DNA from: Caulobacter sp. Root1455
GTDB taxonomy: Bacteria; Pseudomonadota; Alphaproteobacteria; Caulobacterales; Caulobacteraceae
Length of the DNA stretch: 64,000 nt
Reading direction: 5' to 3'
Assembly: GCF_001426905.1 (NCBI RefSeq)
Contig: NZ_LMFQ01000025.1
Span: 173,147 to 237,146, forward strand
The notes beneath the pieces were generated by a model, which saw only the letters and a list, made by a program, of their open reading frames with translations, made no database searches and was not told the DNA's origin. Shown here in pieces: positions 39,009 to 49,201 of the stretch; the first letter of the stretch is position 1, and each line of letters starts with the position of its first letter. The position numbers and the translations under genes are program-made.

Positions 39009-39481
39009 GCCAATCCAAGACCGAAGAGCCTCTGGCCAATATCGACATCGCCGAGATTCTGAACCGCATCCCGCACCGCTATCCGTTCCTGCTGGTCGAC
39101 CGGGCCGAGGCCTATCGCGCCCACCAGTCGATCGTCGGCATCAAGTGCGTGACGATCAACGAGCCGTTCTTCCAGGGCCACTTCCCGGGCAATCCGGTGA
39201 TGCCCGGCGTGCTGATCATCGAGGCCCTGGCCCAGACCGGCGCGGTGCTGATGAGCAAGTCGCTCGAGGTCGACACCGACGGCAAGACCATCTTCTTCAT
39301 GTCGGTCGACAACGTCCGCTTCCGCAATCCCGTGCGGCCGGGCGACGTGATCCGCATGGAAGTCGAGGTGGTCCGCGCCCGATCGAGCATCTTCAAGTTC
39401 AAGGGCGTGGCCAAGGTCGGCGACAAGGTCGCGGCCGAGGCCGAGTTCGCGGCCATGGTGGTGGAGACGCCCAAGGCATGA
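39005..39481 (+). CDS. fabZ: 3-hydroxyacyl-ACP dehydratase FabZ
   Basis: Hot-dog-fold dehydratase of fatty-acid elongation; it competes with LpxA for hydroxyacyl-ACP, so its place among lpx genes is functional. The catalytic stretch is PFFQGHFPGNPVMPGVLIIE with the active-site His and Glu. IPHRYPFLLVDR at the N-terminus is typical. It has 158 residues. Its ATG overlaps the lpxD stop and its stop overlaps the lpxA start (ATGA at both ends). Confidence 0.97.
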   Translation: MSQSKTEEPLANIDIAEILNRIPHRYPFLLVDRAEAYRAHQSIVGIKCVTINEPFFQGHFPGNPVMPGVLIIEALAQTGAVLMSKSLEVDTDGKTIFFMSVDNVRFRNPVRPGDVIRMEVEVVRARSSIFKFKGVAKVGDKVAAEAEFAAMVVETPKA

Positions 39482-40272
39482 CCCAGATCCATCCGACCGC
39501 CATCGTTTCGCCCGGCGCGCAATTGGGCCAGGACGTCGAGATCGGCGCGTTCTGCACCGTGGGCCCCAAGGTTCGGCTGGGCGACGGCGTGCGGCTGGTC
39601 TCGCACGTGGTGATCGAGGGCGCGACCCAGATCGGGGCCGGCACCATCGTCCATCCTTTCGCGGTGCTGGGCGGCGCGCCGCAGCATCTGGCTCACAAGG
39701 GCGAGGACACCCGGCTGGTGATCGGCGAGCGCAACATCATTCGCGAGCACGTCACCATGCACACCGGCACGACGGGTGGCGGCGGGGTCACCACGGTCGG
39801 CTCCGACAGCCTCTACATGGTCGGGGCCCACGTCGCCCATGACTGCGTGATCGGCGACCGCGTGACCTTCGCCAACAGCGCCACCCTGGGCGGACACGTG
39901 CAGGTCGGCGATTTCGTGTTCATGGGCGGGCTGTGCGCCGTCCACCAGTTCACCCGCATCGGCCGCTATGCGTTCGTCGGCGGCGGCGGAGTGGTGACCA
40001 AGGACATCATTCCCTACGGCTCGGTGTGGGGCAACCACGCCCACCTCGAAGGGTTGAACCTGGTGGGCCTCAAGCGCCGCGGCTTCAGCCGCGAGGCGAT
40101 CAACGCCCTGCGCGCCGCCTACCGTCTGCTGTTCGCCGACGAAGGCACCTTCCAGGAGCGCCTGGACGACGTGACCGAGGCCCATGCCGACACGCCCGAG
40201 GTGATGGAGATCGTCGACTTCATTCGCGCCGAGGGCAACAGGCCGCTGTGCCTGCCCGAGCGCGAGGTCTAG
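39478..40272 (+). CDS. lpxA: UDP-N-acetylglucosamine O-acyltransferase
   Basis: First step of lipid A synthesis. Hexapeptide-repeat beta-helix (IHPTAIVSPGAQLGQDVEIG onward), catalytic His in the MVGAHVAHDCVIGD stretch, HQFTRIG, and a C-terminal helical domain (GLKRRGFSREAINALRAAYR). It has 264 residues, the usual length. The gene order lpxD-fabZ-lpxA is canonical. Confidence 0.97.
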   Translation: MTQIHPTAIVSPGAQLGQDVEIGAFCTVGPKVRLGDGVRLVSHVVIEGATQIGAGTIVHPFAVLGGAPQHLAHKGEDTRLVIGERNIIREHVTMHTGTTGGGGVTTVGSDSLYMVGAHVAHDCVIGDRVTFANSATLGGHVQVGDFVFMGGLCAVHQFTRIGRYAFVGGGGVVTKDIIPYGSVWGNHAHLEGLNLVGLKRRGFSREAINALRAAYRLLFADEGTFQERLDDVTEAHADTPEVMEIVDFIRAEGNRPLCLPEREV

Positions 40273-40281
40273 GGGAGGGCC

Positions 40282-41124
40282 ATGCGCAAGCTTGGTCTGA
40301 TCGCCGGAGGCGGATCCCTGCCGGTGGAGCTGGCGCAACACTGCGAGGCGGCCGGTCGGCCGTTCGCGGTGATGCGCCTGCGCTCGTTCGCCCAGCCGGT
40401 CCTGGCCCGCTATCCGGGGATCGAGGTCGGACTGGGCGAGTTCGGCAAGGTGTTCAAGGCGCTGCGGGCCGAGGGCTGCGAGGCGGTGTGCTTCGCCGGC
40501 GTCGTCGATCGGCCCGACTTCGCGGCCATCAAGCCGGACCTGCGCGGCCTGACGGTCATCCCAGGCCTGGTCAACGCCGCCCGCAAGGGCGACGACGCCC
40601 TGCTGCGCCGCCTGCTGGCCGAGTTCGAGAAGGAAGGCTTCGCGATCGAGGGCGCCCATGAAGTGCGGGGCGAGATGACCCTGCCACGCGGCGCCCTGGG
40701 CAAGCATGCGCCGAAGGACAGCCACATCGCCGACATGGACCGCGCCCTGCACGTGGCGCGGGCCATCGGCGCGCTGGACGTGGGGCAGGGCGCCGTGGTC
40801 TGCGACGGCCTGGTGCTGGCCGTCGAGGCCCAGGAGGGCACGGACGCCATGCTGCGGCGGGTGGCCGACCTGCCGCAGGCTATTCGCGGCAACGCCGAGG
40901 CCCCGCGCGGCGTGCTGGCCAAGGCGCCCAAGCCGATCCAGGAGACCAAGGTCGATCTGCCCACGATCGGCGTGGCCACCGTGCAGCGCGCGGCCCGCGC
41001 TGGTCTGGCCGGCGTGGTCGGCGAGGCCGGACGCCTGCTGATCGTCGACCGCGAGCAGGTCATCGCCTGCGCCGACGACCTGGGCCTGTTCGTGTACGGA
41101 GTCGAACCACGGGCCGACGCATGA
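40282..41124 (+). CDS. lpxI: UDP-2,3-diacylglucosamine pyrophosphatase LpxI
   Basis: Hydrolyses UDP-2,3-diacylglucosamine to lipid X, the step done by LpxH in E. coli. The 280-residue protein begins KLGLIAGGGSLPVELA and has the DUF1009 marks GAHEVRGEM and VDLPTIGVATVQRAARAGL; LpxI was first characterised in Caulobacter. The gene begins 9 bases after lpxA and overlaps lpxB by 4 bases, so substrate and product enzymes are co-translated. Confidence 0.95.
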   Translation: MRKLGLIAGGGSLPVELAQHCEAAGRPFAVMRLRSFAQPVLARYPGIEVGLGEFGKVFKALRAEGCEAVCFAGVVDRPDFAAIKPDLRGLTVIPGLVNAARKGDDALLRRLLAEFEKEGFAIEGAHEVRGEMTLPRGALGKHAPKDSHIADMDRALHVARAIGALDVGQGAVVCDGLVLAVEAQEGTDAMLRRVADLPQAIRGNAEAPRGVLAKAPKPIQETKVDLPTIGVATVQRAARAGLAGVVGEAGRLLIVDREQVIACADDLGLFVYGVEPRADA

Positions 41125-42320
41125 GTCCCGAAAGGCTCTCGAAGGCCGGGCCGCTGACCGTGATGCTGGTGGCGGCCGAGGCCTCGGGCGACGCCCTGGG
41201 CGCGAAGCTGGCCCACGTGCTGCGCGATCGACTGGGCGGCGACAAGGTGCGCTTCGTCGGCATCGGCGGCGCCAAGATGGCGGCCGAGGGCGTCCAGAGC
41301 CCGTTCGACATCGCCCAGCTGTCCATCCTGGGCATCGTGGAGAGCCTGAAGGCCTATCCGCGCGCCATGGCCCGGCTGAAGGACACCCTGGCCCTGGCGG
41401 CCCGCGAAAAGCCCGACGTGGCCGTGCTGATCGACAGCTGGGGCTTCAACATCCGGCTGGCCAAGGCGCTGCGCAAGCAGGACCCGCGCCTGCCGCTGGT
41501 CAAGTACGTCGCCCCTCAGGTCTGGGCCTACCACGCCAGCCGCGCCAAGGACCTGGCCGGGGCGGTGGACCTGCTGCTGTCGATCCAGCCGATGGACAAG
41601 CCGTTCTTCGACGCCGTCGGCCTGCCCAGCGTCTTCGTCGGCAATTCCGCCCTGGCCCACGATTTCAGCCACGCCGACCCGGCCAGGCTGCGCGCCGCGA
41701 TCGGCGCGGGGCCGGACGAGCCGATCCTGCTTGTGCTGCCCGGCAGCCGCCCGTCCGAGATCGAGCGGGTCATGCCGAGGTTCGAGGACGCCGTGCGCCG
41801 CCTGAAGGCCGAACGGCCGGGCCTGCACGTGGTCGTGCCCGCCGCCTCGACGGTGGCCCAGGCCGTCAAGGCGCGGGTCGCGGCCTGGCCGTTCCGGGCC
41901 CATGTCGTCGAGGACGAGGCGCTGAAGGACGACGCCATGGTGGCCGGAACGGTCGCCCTGGCCTGCAGCGGCACGGTGACCACCGAACTGGCCCTGGCCG
42001 GTTGCCCGGTGGTGGTCGGCTATGTGACCGGCGCGTCCACCTACGCCCTGCTGAAGATGATGTTCAAACCGCGCTGGGTGACCCTGTTCAACATCGCCGC
42101 CCATGACACGGTCGCGCCCGAGCTGCTGCAGGACGCCTGCACCGGCCAGGCCCTGGCCGCCGAGGTCGCCAAGCGGCTGGACGACCCGTCCCTGCGCGGG
42201 GCCCAGATCGCCGCCCAGAGCGCCGCCCTGGACCGGATGGGGCGGGGCATGCCCGACCCTTCGGAAGCGGCGGCTTCGGCCCTGCTGGACTTCCTGAGGG
42301 CGCGCGGCGGGGGGAGCTAG
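41121..42320 (+). CDS. lpxB: lipid-A-disaccharide synthase
   Basis: Joins lipid X and UDP-diacylglucosamine to form the lipid A disaccharide. The 399-residue GT-B-type transferase shows MLVAAEASGDALGAKL, GIGGAKMAAEG, YVAPQVWAYHASRAKDLAG and LPGSRPSEIERVMPRFEDA. It closes the lipid A cluster. Its stop TAG overlaps the stop of the convergent hybrid kinase within one CTAG, so no terminator lies between the two. Confidence 0.96.
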   Translation: MSPERLSKAGPLTVMLVAAEASGDALGAKLAHVLRDRLGGDKVRFVGIGGAKMAAEGVQSPFDIAQLSILGIVESLKAYPRAMARLKDTLALAAREKPDVAVLIDSWGFNIRLAKALRKQDPRLPLVKYVAPQVWAYHASRAKDLAGAVDLLLSIQPMDKPFFDAVGLPSVFVGNSALAHDFSHADPARLRAAIGAGPDEPILLVLPGSRPSEIERVMPRFEDAVRRLKAERPGLHVVVPAASTVAQAVKARVAAWPFRAHVVEDEALKDDAMVAGTVALACSGTVTTELALAGCPVVVGYVTGASTYALLKMMFKPRWVTLFNIAAHDTVAPELLQDACTGQALAAEVAKRLDDPSLRGAQIAAQSAALDRMGRGMPDPSEAAASALLDFLRARGGGS

Positions 42321-44065
42321 GCGTCCGCCAGGGTCGGGTCGGCCGCCGGGGCCGCGGCCCGCTCGATGGCCAGGAACAACATCGCCACGTCGATCGGCTT
42401 GGCGACATGGTCGTCGAAGCCCTCGGCCAGCAGCGCCTCGACCTGATGGCTCATGGCGTTGGCGGTCAGGGCGATGATCGGGGTTCGGGTCCGTGCTCCG
42501 GCTTCCTGGCGGCGGATCTCCTGCATGGCGGCCACGCCGTCCATCACCGGCATGTGCACGTCCATCAGCACCAAGTCCCAGCCGCCTTCGCGCCAGGCCT
42601 CCACGGCCTCGGCCCCGTTGGCGACCAGACGCGGGCTGATCCCCGCCTGGCCGAGGATCGCCTTGAGCACCAACTGGTTGACCTGGTTGTCCTCGGCGGC
42701 CAGCACCCTCAGCGTTGCGCGGATCAGCGCGGCGGGCGCGGCCTGGGCCTTCGCCTCGACCTCGGGCGCGGGGCTCAGTCGGTCGGCGGGCAGGCGGATG
42801 GCGAAGGTCGAACCATGGTCGACGGCGCTGGACACGGTGATCTCGCCGCCCATCAGCGCGCAGAGGTCCCGGCAGATCGCCAGGCCAAGGCCCGTTCCGC
42901 CATGGCGGCGGGTGCTGGAGGCGTCCAGTTGGCTGAACTTGCCGAACAGCCGGTCCAGGTCGCCCGGCGCCACGCCGACGCCGGTGTCGGCGACCGCGAT
43001 CTCCAGTGTCTCGCCGTCGATGCGGGCCGAAAGATCGATCGCGCCGGTGTTGGTGAACTTGGCGGCGTTGGACAGCAGGTTGCCGACCACTTGCCGCAGC
43101 CGGAGGGGATCGCCGTGATAGAGCCCCCGCACCTCGGGCGCGAGGGTCAGGGTGTAGCGAAGGCCCTTCTGCACGGCCAGCACCGAAAAGGCGTGGTGGC
43201 AGCCGATCAACAGCTCCGGCAGGTCGAAAGCCACGGTGTCGATCTCAAGGCGGCCCGCCTCGATCTTCGACAGGTCCAGCACGTCGTTGAGGATCGCCGT
43301 CAGGCCCTCACCGGACTTGCGGACGAGCGCGAGCCGCTCGCGTTGGGCGTCGCTCATCTCTTCGGCCTGCATCACCTGGAGCATGCCCAGGACGCCGTTC
43401 AGGGGCGTGCGGATCTCGTGACTCATGGTGGCCAGGAAGGTGCTCTTGGCGGCGTTGGCGGCGGCGGCCTCGGCTTCCTTCTCGCGAGCGGCGGCCAGGG
43501 CCTGGACCAGGTCCCGCTCTGTGGCGGCGCGATGCAAGGCGGCCAGCAGGACATAGGCCAGGAAGGCGGCCGCGGCGATGAAGGCGACCACGGACTGGCC
43601 GCCGCTCTCGGCGCCGGCCGGGCGCGCCAGGGCCAGGCAGGCGGTCAGAAGAACGGCCATCAACGAGGCCGCGCCGATGCGGCGCGAGATCGGAAACTCC
43701 GCGGTGCTGCTCAGCGCGATCGCGCCCAGCATGGCCGCGCCGGCCACGGCGGCGGCTCGGCCGCCCTCGACGGCCATGGCCAGCGGCAGCAGGCCGTAGA
43801 CGCAGGTGTAGACGAAGGTGACCCCGGCATAGATCCATTCCTGGCCCGCGCTCGGAGCGGCCGTGCGGTCGATCCACAGGCCCAGGGCCTGGTTCAGCAG
43901 CATGAACAGCCCGACGATCGCCAACCAGCCCAGGACCAGGCGCGGATCCAGCCAGAGGACCGAGCCGGCGGCGGCCAGGAGCGACATCGGAAAAATGGTC
44001 TTCAGGTCACGGCGCCGATGCGCCGTGATGTCCGTCCAGGCCAAGGAAGGGGCGGCGCGCGTCAA
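42317..44065 (-). CDS. membrane hybrid histidine kinase with C-terminal receiver
   Basis: Two-component sensor. An Arg-rich cytoplasmic N-terminus is followed by five or six membrane helices (about residues 27-175), a HisKA dimerisation domain with phospho-His216 (MSHEIRTPLNG), an ATPase domain (N box RQVVGNLLSNAAKF, G1 VADTGVGV, G2 GGTGLGLAI) and a receiver with phospho-Asp502 (LMDVHMPVMDG). The start is placed at TTG 44065 because GGAG lies 7 bases upstream and the Arg-rich segment fits topology; ATG 43987 would shorten it by 26 residues. No response regulator is adjacent, so a separate phosphotransfer partner is expected. Confidence 0.9.
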   Translation of the reverse strand: MTRAAPSLAWTDITAHRRRDLKTIFPMSLLAAAGSVLWLDPRLVLGWLAIVGLFMLLNQALGLWIDRTAAPSAGQEWIYAGVTFVYTCVYGLLPLAMAVEGGRAAAVAGAAMLGAIALSSTAEFPISRRIGAASLMAVLLTACLALARPAGAESGGQSVVAFIAAAAFLAYVLLAALHRAATERDLVQALAAAREKEAEAAAANAAKSTFLATMSHEIRTPLNGVLGMLQVMQAEEMSDAQRERLALVRKSGEGLTAILNDVLDLSKIEAGRLEIDTVAFDLPELLIGCHHAFSVLAVQKGLRYTLTLAPEVRGLYHGDPLRLRQVVGNLLSNAAKFTNTGAIDLSARIDGETLEIAVADTGVGVAPGDLDRLFGKFSQLDASSTRRHGGTGLGLAICRDLCALMGGEITVSSAVDHGSTFAIRLPADRLSPAPEVEAKAQAAPAALIRATLRVLAAEDNQVNQLVLKAILGQAGISPRLVANGAEAVEAWREGGWDLVLMDVHMPVMDGVAAMQEIRRQEAGARTRTPIIALTANAMSHQVEALLAEGFDDHVAKPIDVAMLFLAIERAAAPAADPTLADA

Positions 44066-44194
44066 GCCTGAACTCCAAATCAACCTCCGCACTGTCAGGC
44101 CCGGGGCGTTAAGCAAGCCTTTAAGACCCGCTTCACGGCTCTCCGCTAGGTTGGAGTCCTCGGCGATCCTCTCGTCGCCGGCTGGAGACCTGGC

Positions 44195-45889
44195 GTGCCG
44201 ATCTTCTCGATCGCCCCTTTGTCGTCCCTGACGCCGTCCGCTCCCGTGAACCGGGCCGACCAGGCGGCCGACGCGCTTGCCCGGATCGCCGTCATCCAGA
44301 CGGTCGAGACCCTGGGCGCGATGATCGACCAGTCCCATTCCCAGTCCCAGGGAGACCTGGCCAATCTGGCCAAGGACGCCGTGGGCGAGGGCGAGGTCAG
44401 CCGGGCCAAGGCCGCCGAGGCCAAGGCCCTCGCGGCCGGTCCCGAAACCCCGGCCGAGACCTCCGCCCGCGCCGTCGCGGCGGCGGCCGGTCGTGCCGCC
44501 GGTCGCCAGGCCGGCCTGGCGCCGCTGATGGCGGACATGGCCCAGGCGGCCGCCGAGCCCGACACCCCGACCCAGGTCAAGGCGGCCATCGCCCAGGTGA
44601 TGGCGCTGAGCACGCGCATGGACGGCCAGATCAAGGGTTCGGAGATCCGCCAGGCCCTGCAGCGCTCCGGCCTGTTCCTGGAGGCCCGCCTGGCGTCCGG
44701 CGTCCAGACCCAGCGTCAGCAGACGGGCACCCTGACCGCGCCGCCCCGGGCGGTCCCGACCCCGACGCCCAACAGCGACATGAAGGCGGCCCTGCTGGTG
44801 TTCCGCGAGGTGGTCAAGACCTGGGTCGACACCATGCCGCTGACCTCGGCCCAGGTCGGCCCCACGCCCGGCGGGACGCCCAACGCGGCGCCCAACACCG
44901 CGTTCAAAACCGCGCCTGATATCGTGCCGGGCGCCGCGCCAAGCGCGGCCGCCACGGCGGCGGCCTTTTCGGCCCAGCCGGCCGATCGCGGCGCGCCTCG
45001 GGCCCCGACCGGCGCGACCGCGTCGCCCCCCTCCGTCGGCCAGGCCTCCGATCCGGAGACGCCAGCCCAGGCCCCGCCGCCGAGCGACGAGGGCGCGCCC
45101 GCGCCCCCGTTCGCCAAGCCCGCGACCGGCTGGCCGAACGTCAACGCGCCTTGGCAAGCCGTCCGTCCCGCCCCAGCCCCGCCGCAGCCGCCGCCTCTGC
45201 CGGCCTTCGGCGCGATCGTGGCCGAGGACTTTCCACCGACGCTCCTGGCCATGCCGCGCGCGGCCTCGGCGGCCATGGCCTATGGCGGACCCGAGGCCGC
45301 CCCGGCGCCGCCATCCCAGACCCCGCCGCCCTATGCCGGGGCCCCGACCCACGCCCAGGCGGCCGCCCAGCCGGGCCTGCCGACCGGGGCGGGGCCTCAC
45401 GCCGTCGCCCAGCGCCTGCTGGCCGAGACCGGCGCGGCCCTGGCCCGCACCGAACTGCTGCAGATCGCTTCGCTCCCAGAGCCGTCGGCCGCTGGCCGCC
45501 CCGTGGAGGATCACGGTCAGCGTTGGGTGTTCGACATGCCGTTCATGACGCCTCAGGGTCCCGCCGCCGCCCAGTTCGAGATCAGCCGCGACGGCGGCGG
45601 TTCGGGCGGGGAGGGCGGCCGCGCGATGGGCCGCACCTGGCGCGCCCGCTTCTCGCTGGACGTCGAGCCCATGGGGCCCGTTCACGCCCAGGTGGCCCTG
45701 ACCGGCGACCGGGCCCGCGTCTCGTTGTGGGCCGAGCGCCCGGCCGCCATGGCCCGCCTGCGGACGGGAGAGGACCGGCTGGGCAGCGCCCTGCGCGAGG
45801 CGGCGCTGGAGCCCGAGATCGCCTTCCACACCGGCCAGCCGCGCGCCCCGGCCGCCGCGCCCGGCCAGTTCCTGGATCAAGCCACATGA
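44195..45889 (+). CDS. FliK-like flagellar hook-length control domain protein
   Basis: A 564-residue protein, GTG start with GGAGA upstream. The N-terminal part is helical and Ala-rich. The middle (about 200-430) is a long disordered Pro/Ala linker. The C-terminal part (about 430-540) has the FliK-type pattern: WVFDMPFMTPQGPAAAQFEIS, then RFSLDVEPMGPVHAQVALTG and ARVSLWAERPAAMARLR. Hook-length proteins measure length and switch the export gate. The next gene encodes an FlhB-tail-like protein, which strengthens the call. Whether it is the main FliK or a paralogue cannot be told here. Confidence 0.7.
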   Translation: MPIFSIAPLSSLTPSAPVNRADQAADALARIAVIQTVETLGAMIDQSHSQSQGDLANLAKDAVGEGEVSRAKAAEAKALAAGPETPAETSARAVAAAAGRAAGRQAGLAPLMADMAQAAAEPDTPTQVKAAIAQVMALSTRMDGQIKGSEIRQALQRSGLFLEARLASGVQTQRQQTGTLTAPPRAVPTPTPNSDMKAALLVFREVVKTWVDTMPLTSAQVGPTPGGTPNAAPNTAFKTAPDIVPGAAPSAAATAAAFSAQPADRGAPRAPTGATASPPSVGQASDPETPAQAPPPSDEGAPAPPFAKPATGWPNVNAPWQAVRPAPAPPQPPPLPAFGAIVAEDFPPTLLAMPRAASAAMAYGGPEAAPAPPSQTPPPYAGAPTHAQAAAQPGLPTGAGPHAVAQRLLAETGAALARTELLQIASLPEPSAAGRPVEDHGQRWVFDMPFMTPQGPAAAQFEISRDGGGSGGEGGRAMGRTWRARFSLDVEPMGPVHAQVALTGDRARVSLWAERPAAMARLRTGEDRLGSALREAALEPEIAFHTGQPRAPAAAPGQFLDQAT

Positions 45890-45899
45890 GAGGGGCGAC

Positions 45900-46169
45900 A
45901 TGACCGGCCCGGTCCGCTCCGCCGGCCCCCGCATCGCCGTAGCCTTGCGCTACGACGAGCCCAACGCGCCGCGCGTGGTCGCCACCGGCCGCGGCTGGGT
46001 GGGTGACAAGATCATCGAGACCGCCCGCGAGCACGGCGTGCCGATCGAGGAGAATCCGGCCCTGGCCCAGGCCCTGTCGACCATCGAGCTCGACGAGGAG
46101 ATCCCCGAGGCGCTGTACGTCGCCGTCGCCGAGATCCTGGGCTTCATCCTGCGCAGCGCCCAGAACTAG
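45900..46169 (+). CDS. small FlhB C-terminal-domain-like protein (export-switch family)
   Basis: An 89-residue protein matching the cytoplasmic C-terminal domain of FlhB/YscU without the membrane part. IAVALRYDEPNAPRVVATG corresponds to the beta-strand around the FlhB autocleavage site, and the rest (IIETAREHGVPIEENPALAQAL, IPEALYVAVAEILGF) matches the helical remainder. The NPTH cleavage motif itself is missing. Such stand-alone proteins (FhlX, YlqH in Bacillus) lie next to FliK-like genes, as here. The ATG is 10 bases after the previous stop with GAGAGGGG between. Confidence 0.85.
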   Translation: MTGPVRSAGPRIAVALRYDEPNAPRVVATGRGWVGDKIIETAREHGVPIEENPALAQALSTIELDEEIPEALYVAVAEILGFILRSAQN

Positions 46170-46189
46170 GCGGGCAAGCGGCGGTAAAG

Positions 46190-46219
46190 AAAAAGGCCCC
46201 GCTTTCGCGAGGCCTTTTC
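46190..46219. terminator. bidirectional terminator
   Basis: AAAAGGCC/GGCCTTTT with an inner CGC/GCG pair forms a hairpin with A residues on one flank and T residues on the other. It can therefore end transcription of the FlhB-like gene (plus) and of gltA (minus), which converge here. Confidence 0.88.
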
Positions 46220-46242
46220 CAGTTCCTGCGATCTCGCGGCGC

Positions 46243-47523
<1,281 letters not shown>

Positions 47524-47580
47524 GCGAGAGACCCCTTCAATAGTGGAACGGTCGGTCCAGTTTTCGATTTCGCGGTTGCG

Positions 47581-49029
47581 TTATAGCGCCTCATGCGCGG
47601 ACGCCAGGGCGTCGTCAAGTCGCCCCAGAGACTCCTCGCGGCCGAGCGCGGCCATGATCTTGTTCAGGTCCGGCGCCTGGGAGCCGCCGGTCAGGATTCC
47701 GCGCAGCGACGGACCGAACTTGCCGAAGCCCACGCCTTCGGATTCCGCGAAGGATTTCAACAGGATCTCCAGCTCCGACACGCCCCAGGCCGGGGCCGCG
47801 CCCAGCTGAGCGCGCAGGCGGGTCAGCCGTTCCACGGTCTCGCCGGTCAGTTGCTTAAGGGTCTTCTCCTCCAGGGCCAGCGGCCGCGCCTTCAGGGCGA
47901 AAGCGCAGTGTTCGGCCAACTCCAGGATGGTCTTGGCGCCGACCTTGACCTGCGGGACGGTGGCCAGCAGGCGCGCGGCGGCGTCGTCCGGCAGGGACGC
48001 GCCCTGGGCCTGCAGCGCCTTCAGGGTCAGGTCGGCCAGGCGGCCGTCCTCGGCCACGTGCAGGTGCTGGCTGTTGATGAAGTTCAGCTTGGCCCAGTCC
48101 AGGCGCGCGGGGGCCTTGACGACGTCGCGGACGTCGAACCATTCGATCGCCTGGGCGTCGCTGAACACCTCGTCGTCGCCGTGGCCCCAGCCCAGGCGGG
48201 CCAGGTAGTTGCGCAGGCCCTCGGGCAGGTAGCCCATGTCGGCGAACTCGCCGACGGCCTGGGCGCCGTGGCGCTTGGACAGCTTGGCGCCGTCGGGGCC
48301 GTGGATCAGCGGGATGTGGGCCATGGCCGGCACTTCCCAGCCGAACGCCTGATAGATCAGGGTCTGGCGGGCGGCGTTGTTCAGGTGGTCGTCGCCGCGG
48401 ATGATGTTGGTCACGCCCATGTCGTGGTCGTCGACCACCACGGCCAGGTTGTAGGTCGGCGCGCCGTCGTTGCGCAGCAGGACCAGGTCGTCCAGCTCGA
48501 TGTTGCGGAAGGTCACCGGGCCCTTGACCATGTCGTCGACCACGGTCTCGCCTTCCAGCGGACCCTTGAAGCGGATCACGTGGGGCAGGGCGGGATCGCT
48601 CGGCGGCGGGGCGTCGCGCCAGGGCGAGCGGATGGCCTTGCCCTCGGCGCGGGCCTTCTCGCGGGCGGCGTCCAGTTCCTCGACGGTCATCCAGCAGCGA
48701 TAGGCGCGGCCGGCCTCCAGCAGATCCTGGACGGCGGCGCGGTGGCGGTCGGCGCGGCTGTACTGGAAGACCACCTCGGCGTCGGACTTCATGCCCAGCC
48801 AGTCCAGGCCCTCGAAGATCGCGGCGACGGCCGCCTCGGTCGAGCGCTCGCGATCGGTGTCCTCGACGCGAACAAGGAACTTCCCACCCGTATGGCGTGC
48901 ATATAACCAATTGAACAGCGCCGTGCGCGCGCCGCCGATGTGCAGGAAGCCGGTCGGCGACGGGGCGAAGCGGGTGACGACGCCGCCCTTCGGGTTTTGG
49001 GGCGTCGTCGAGGCGGGGGATTGGGTCAT
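47581..49029 (-). CDS. gltX: glutamyl-tRNA synthetase
   Basis: Class I synthetase charging tRNA-Glu. The HIGH motif is SPTGFLHIGGARTALFNWL and the KMSKS motif is GAKLSKRHGAQAV. The C-terminal anticodon-binding helical domain follows. ATG 49029 gives 482 residues; the codons before it do not resemble the family. Many alphaproteobacteria have two GltX enzymes, one being specific for glutamyl-tRNA-Gln; which one this is cannot be told here. It diverges from comEC with a short or overlapping 5' region. Confidence 0.95.
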   Translation of the reverse strand: MTQSPASTTPQNPKGGVVTRFAPSPTGFLHIGGARTALFNWLYARHTGGKFLVRVEDTDRERSTEAAVAAIFEGLDWLGMKSDAEVVFQYSRADRHRAAVQDLLEAGRAYRCWMTVEELDAAREKARAEGKAIRSPWRDAPPPSDPALPHVIRFKGPLEGETVVDDMVKGPVTFRNIELDDLVLLRNDGAPTYNLAVVVDDHDMGVTNIIRGDDHLNNAARQTLIYQAFGWEVPAMAHIPLIHGPDGAKLSKRHGAQAVGEFADMGYLPEGLRNYLARLGWGHGDDEVFSDAQAIEWFDVRDVVKAPARLDWAKLNFINSQHLHVAEDGRLADLTLKALQAQGASLPDDAAARLLATVPQVKVGAKTILELAEHCAFALKARPLALEEKTLKQLTGETVERLTRLRAQLGAAPAWGVSELEILLKSFAESEGVGFGKFGPSLRGILTGGSQAPDLNKIMAALGREESLGRLDDALASAHEAL

Positions 49030-49201
49030 CGAGATCAAGGCTGACGGACTGGAGGCCGCTGGAGCGGCTAGGACCGCGACACCGGATAATTCCGTTGGCG
49101 GCTGGGCGGGGCGTCTTAGCACGCGTCTTCGCGCGGTTCCTAGCCTGGGAGCGGTAACAGCTTCGCTGATCGGCGAGATCGACGCCAATCGCGAGCGCTG
49201 G

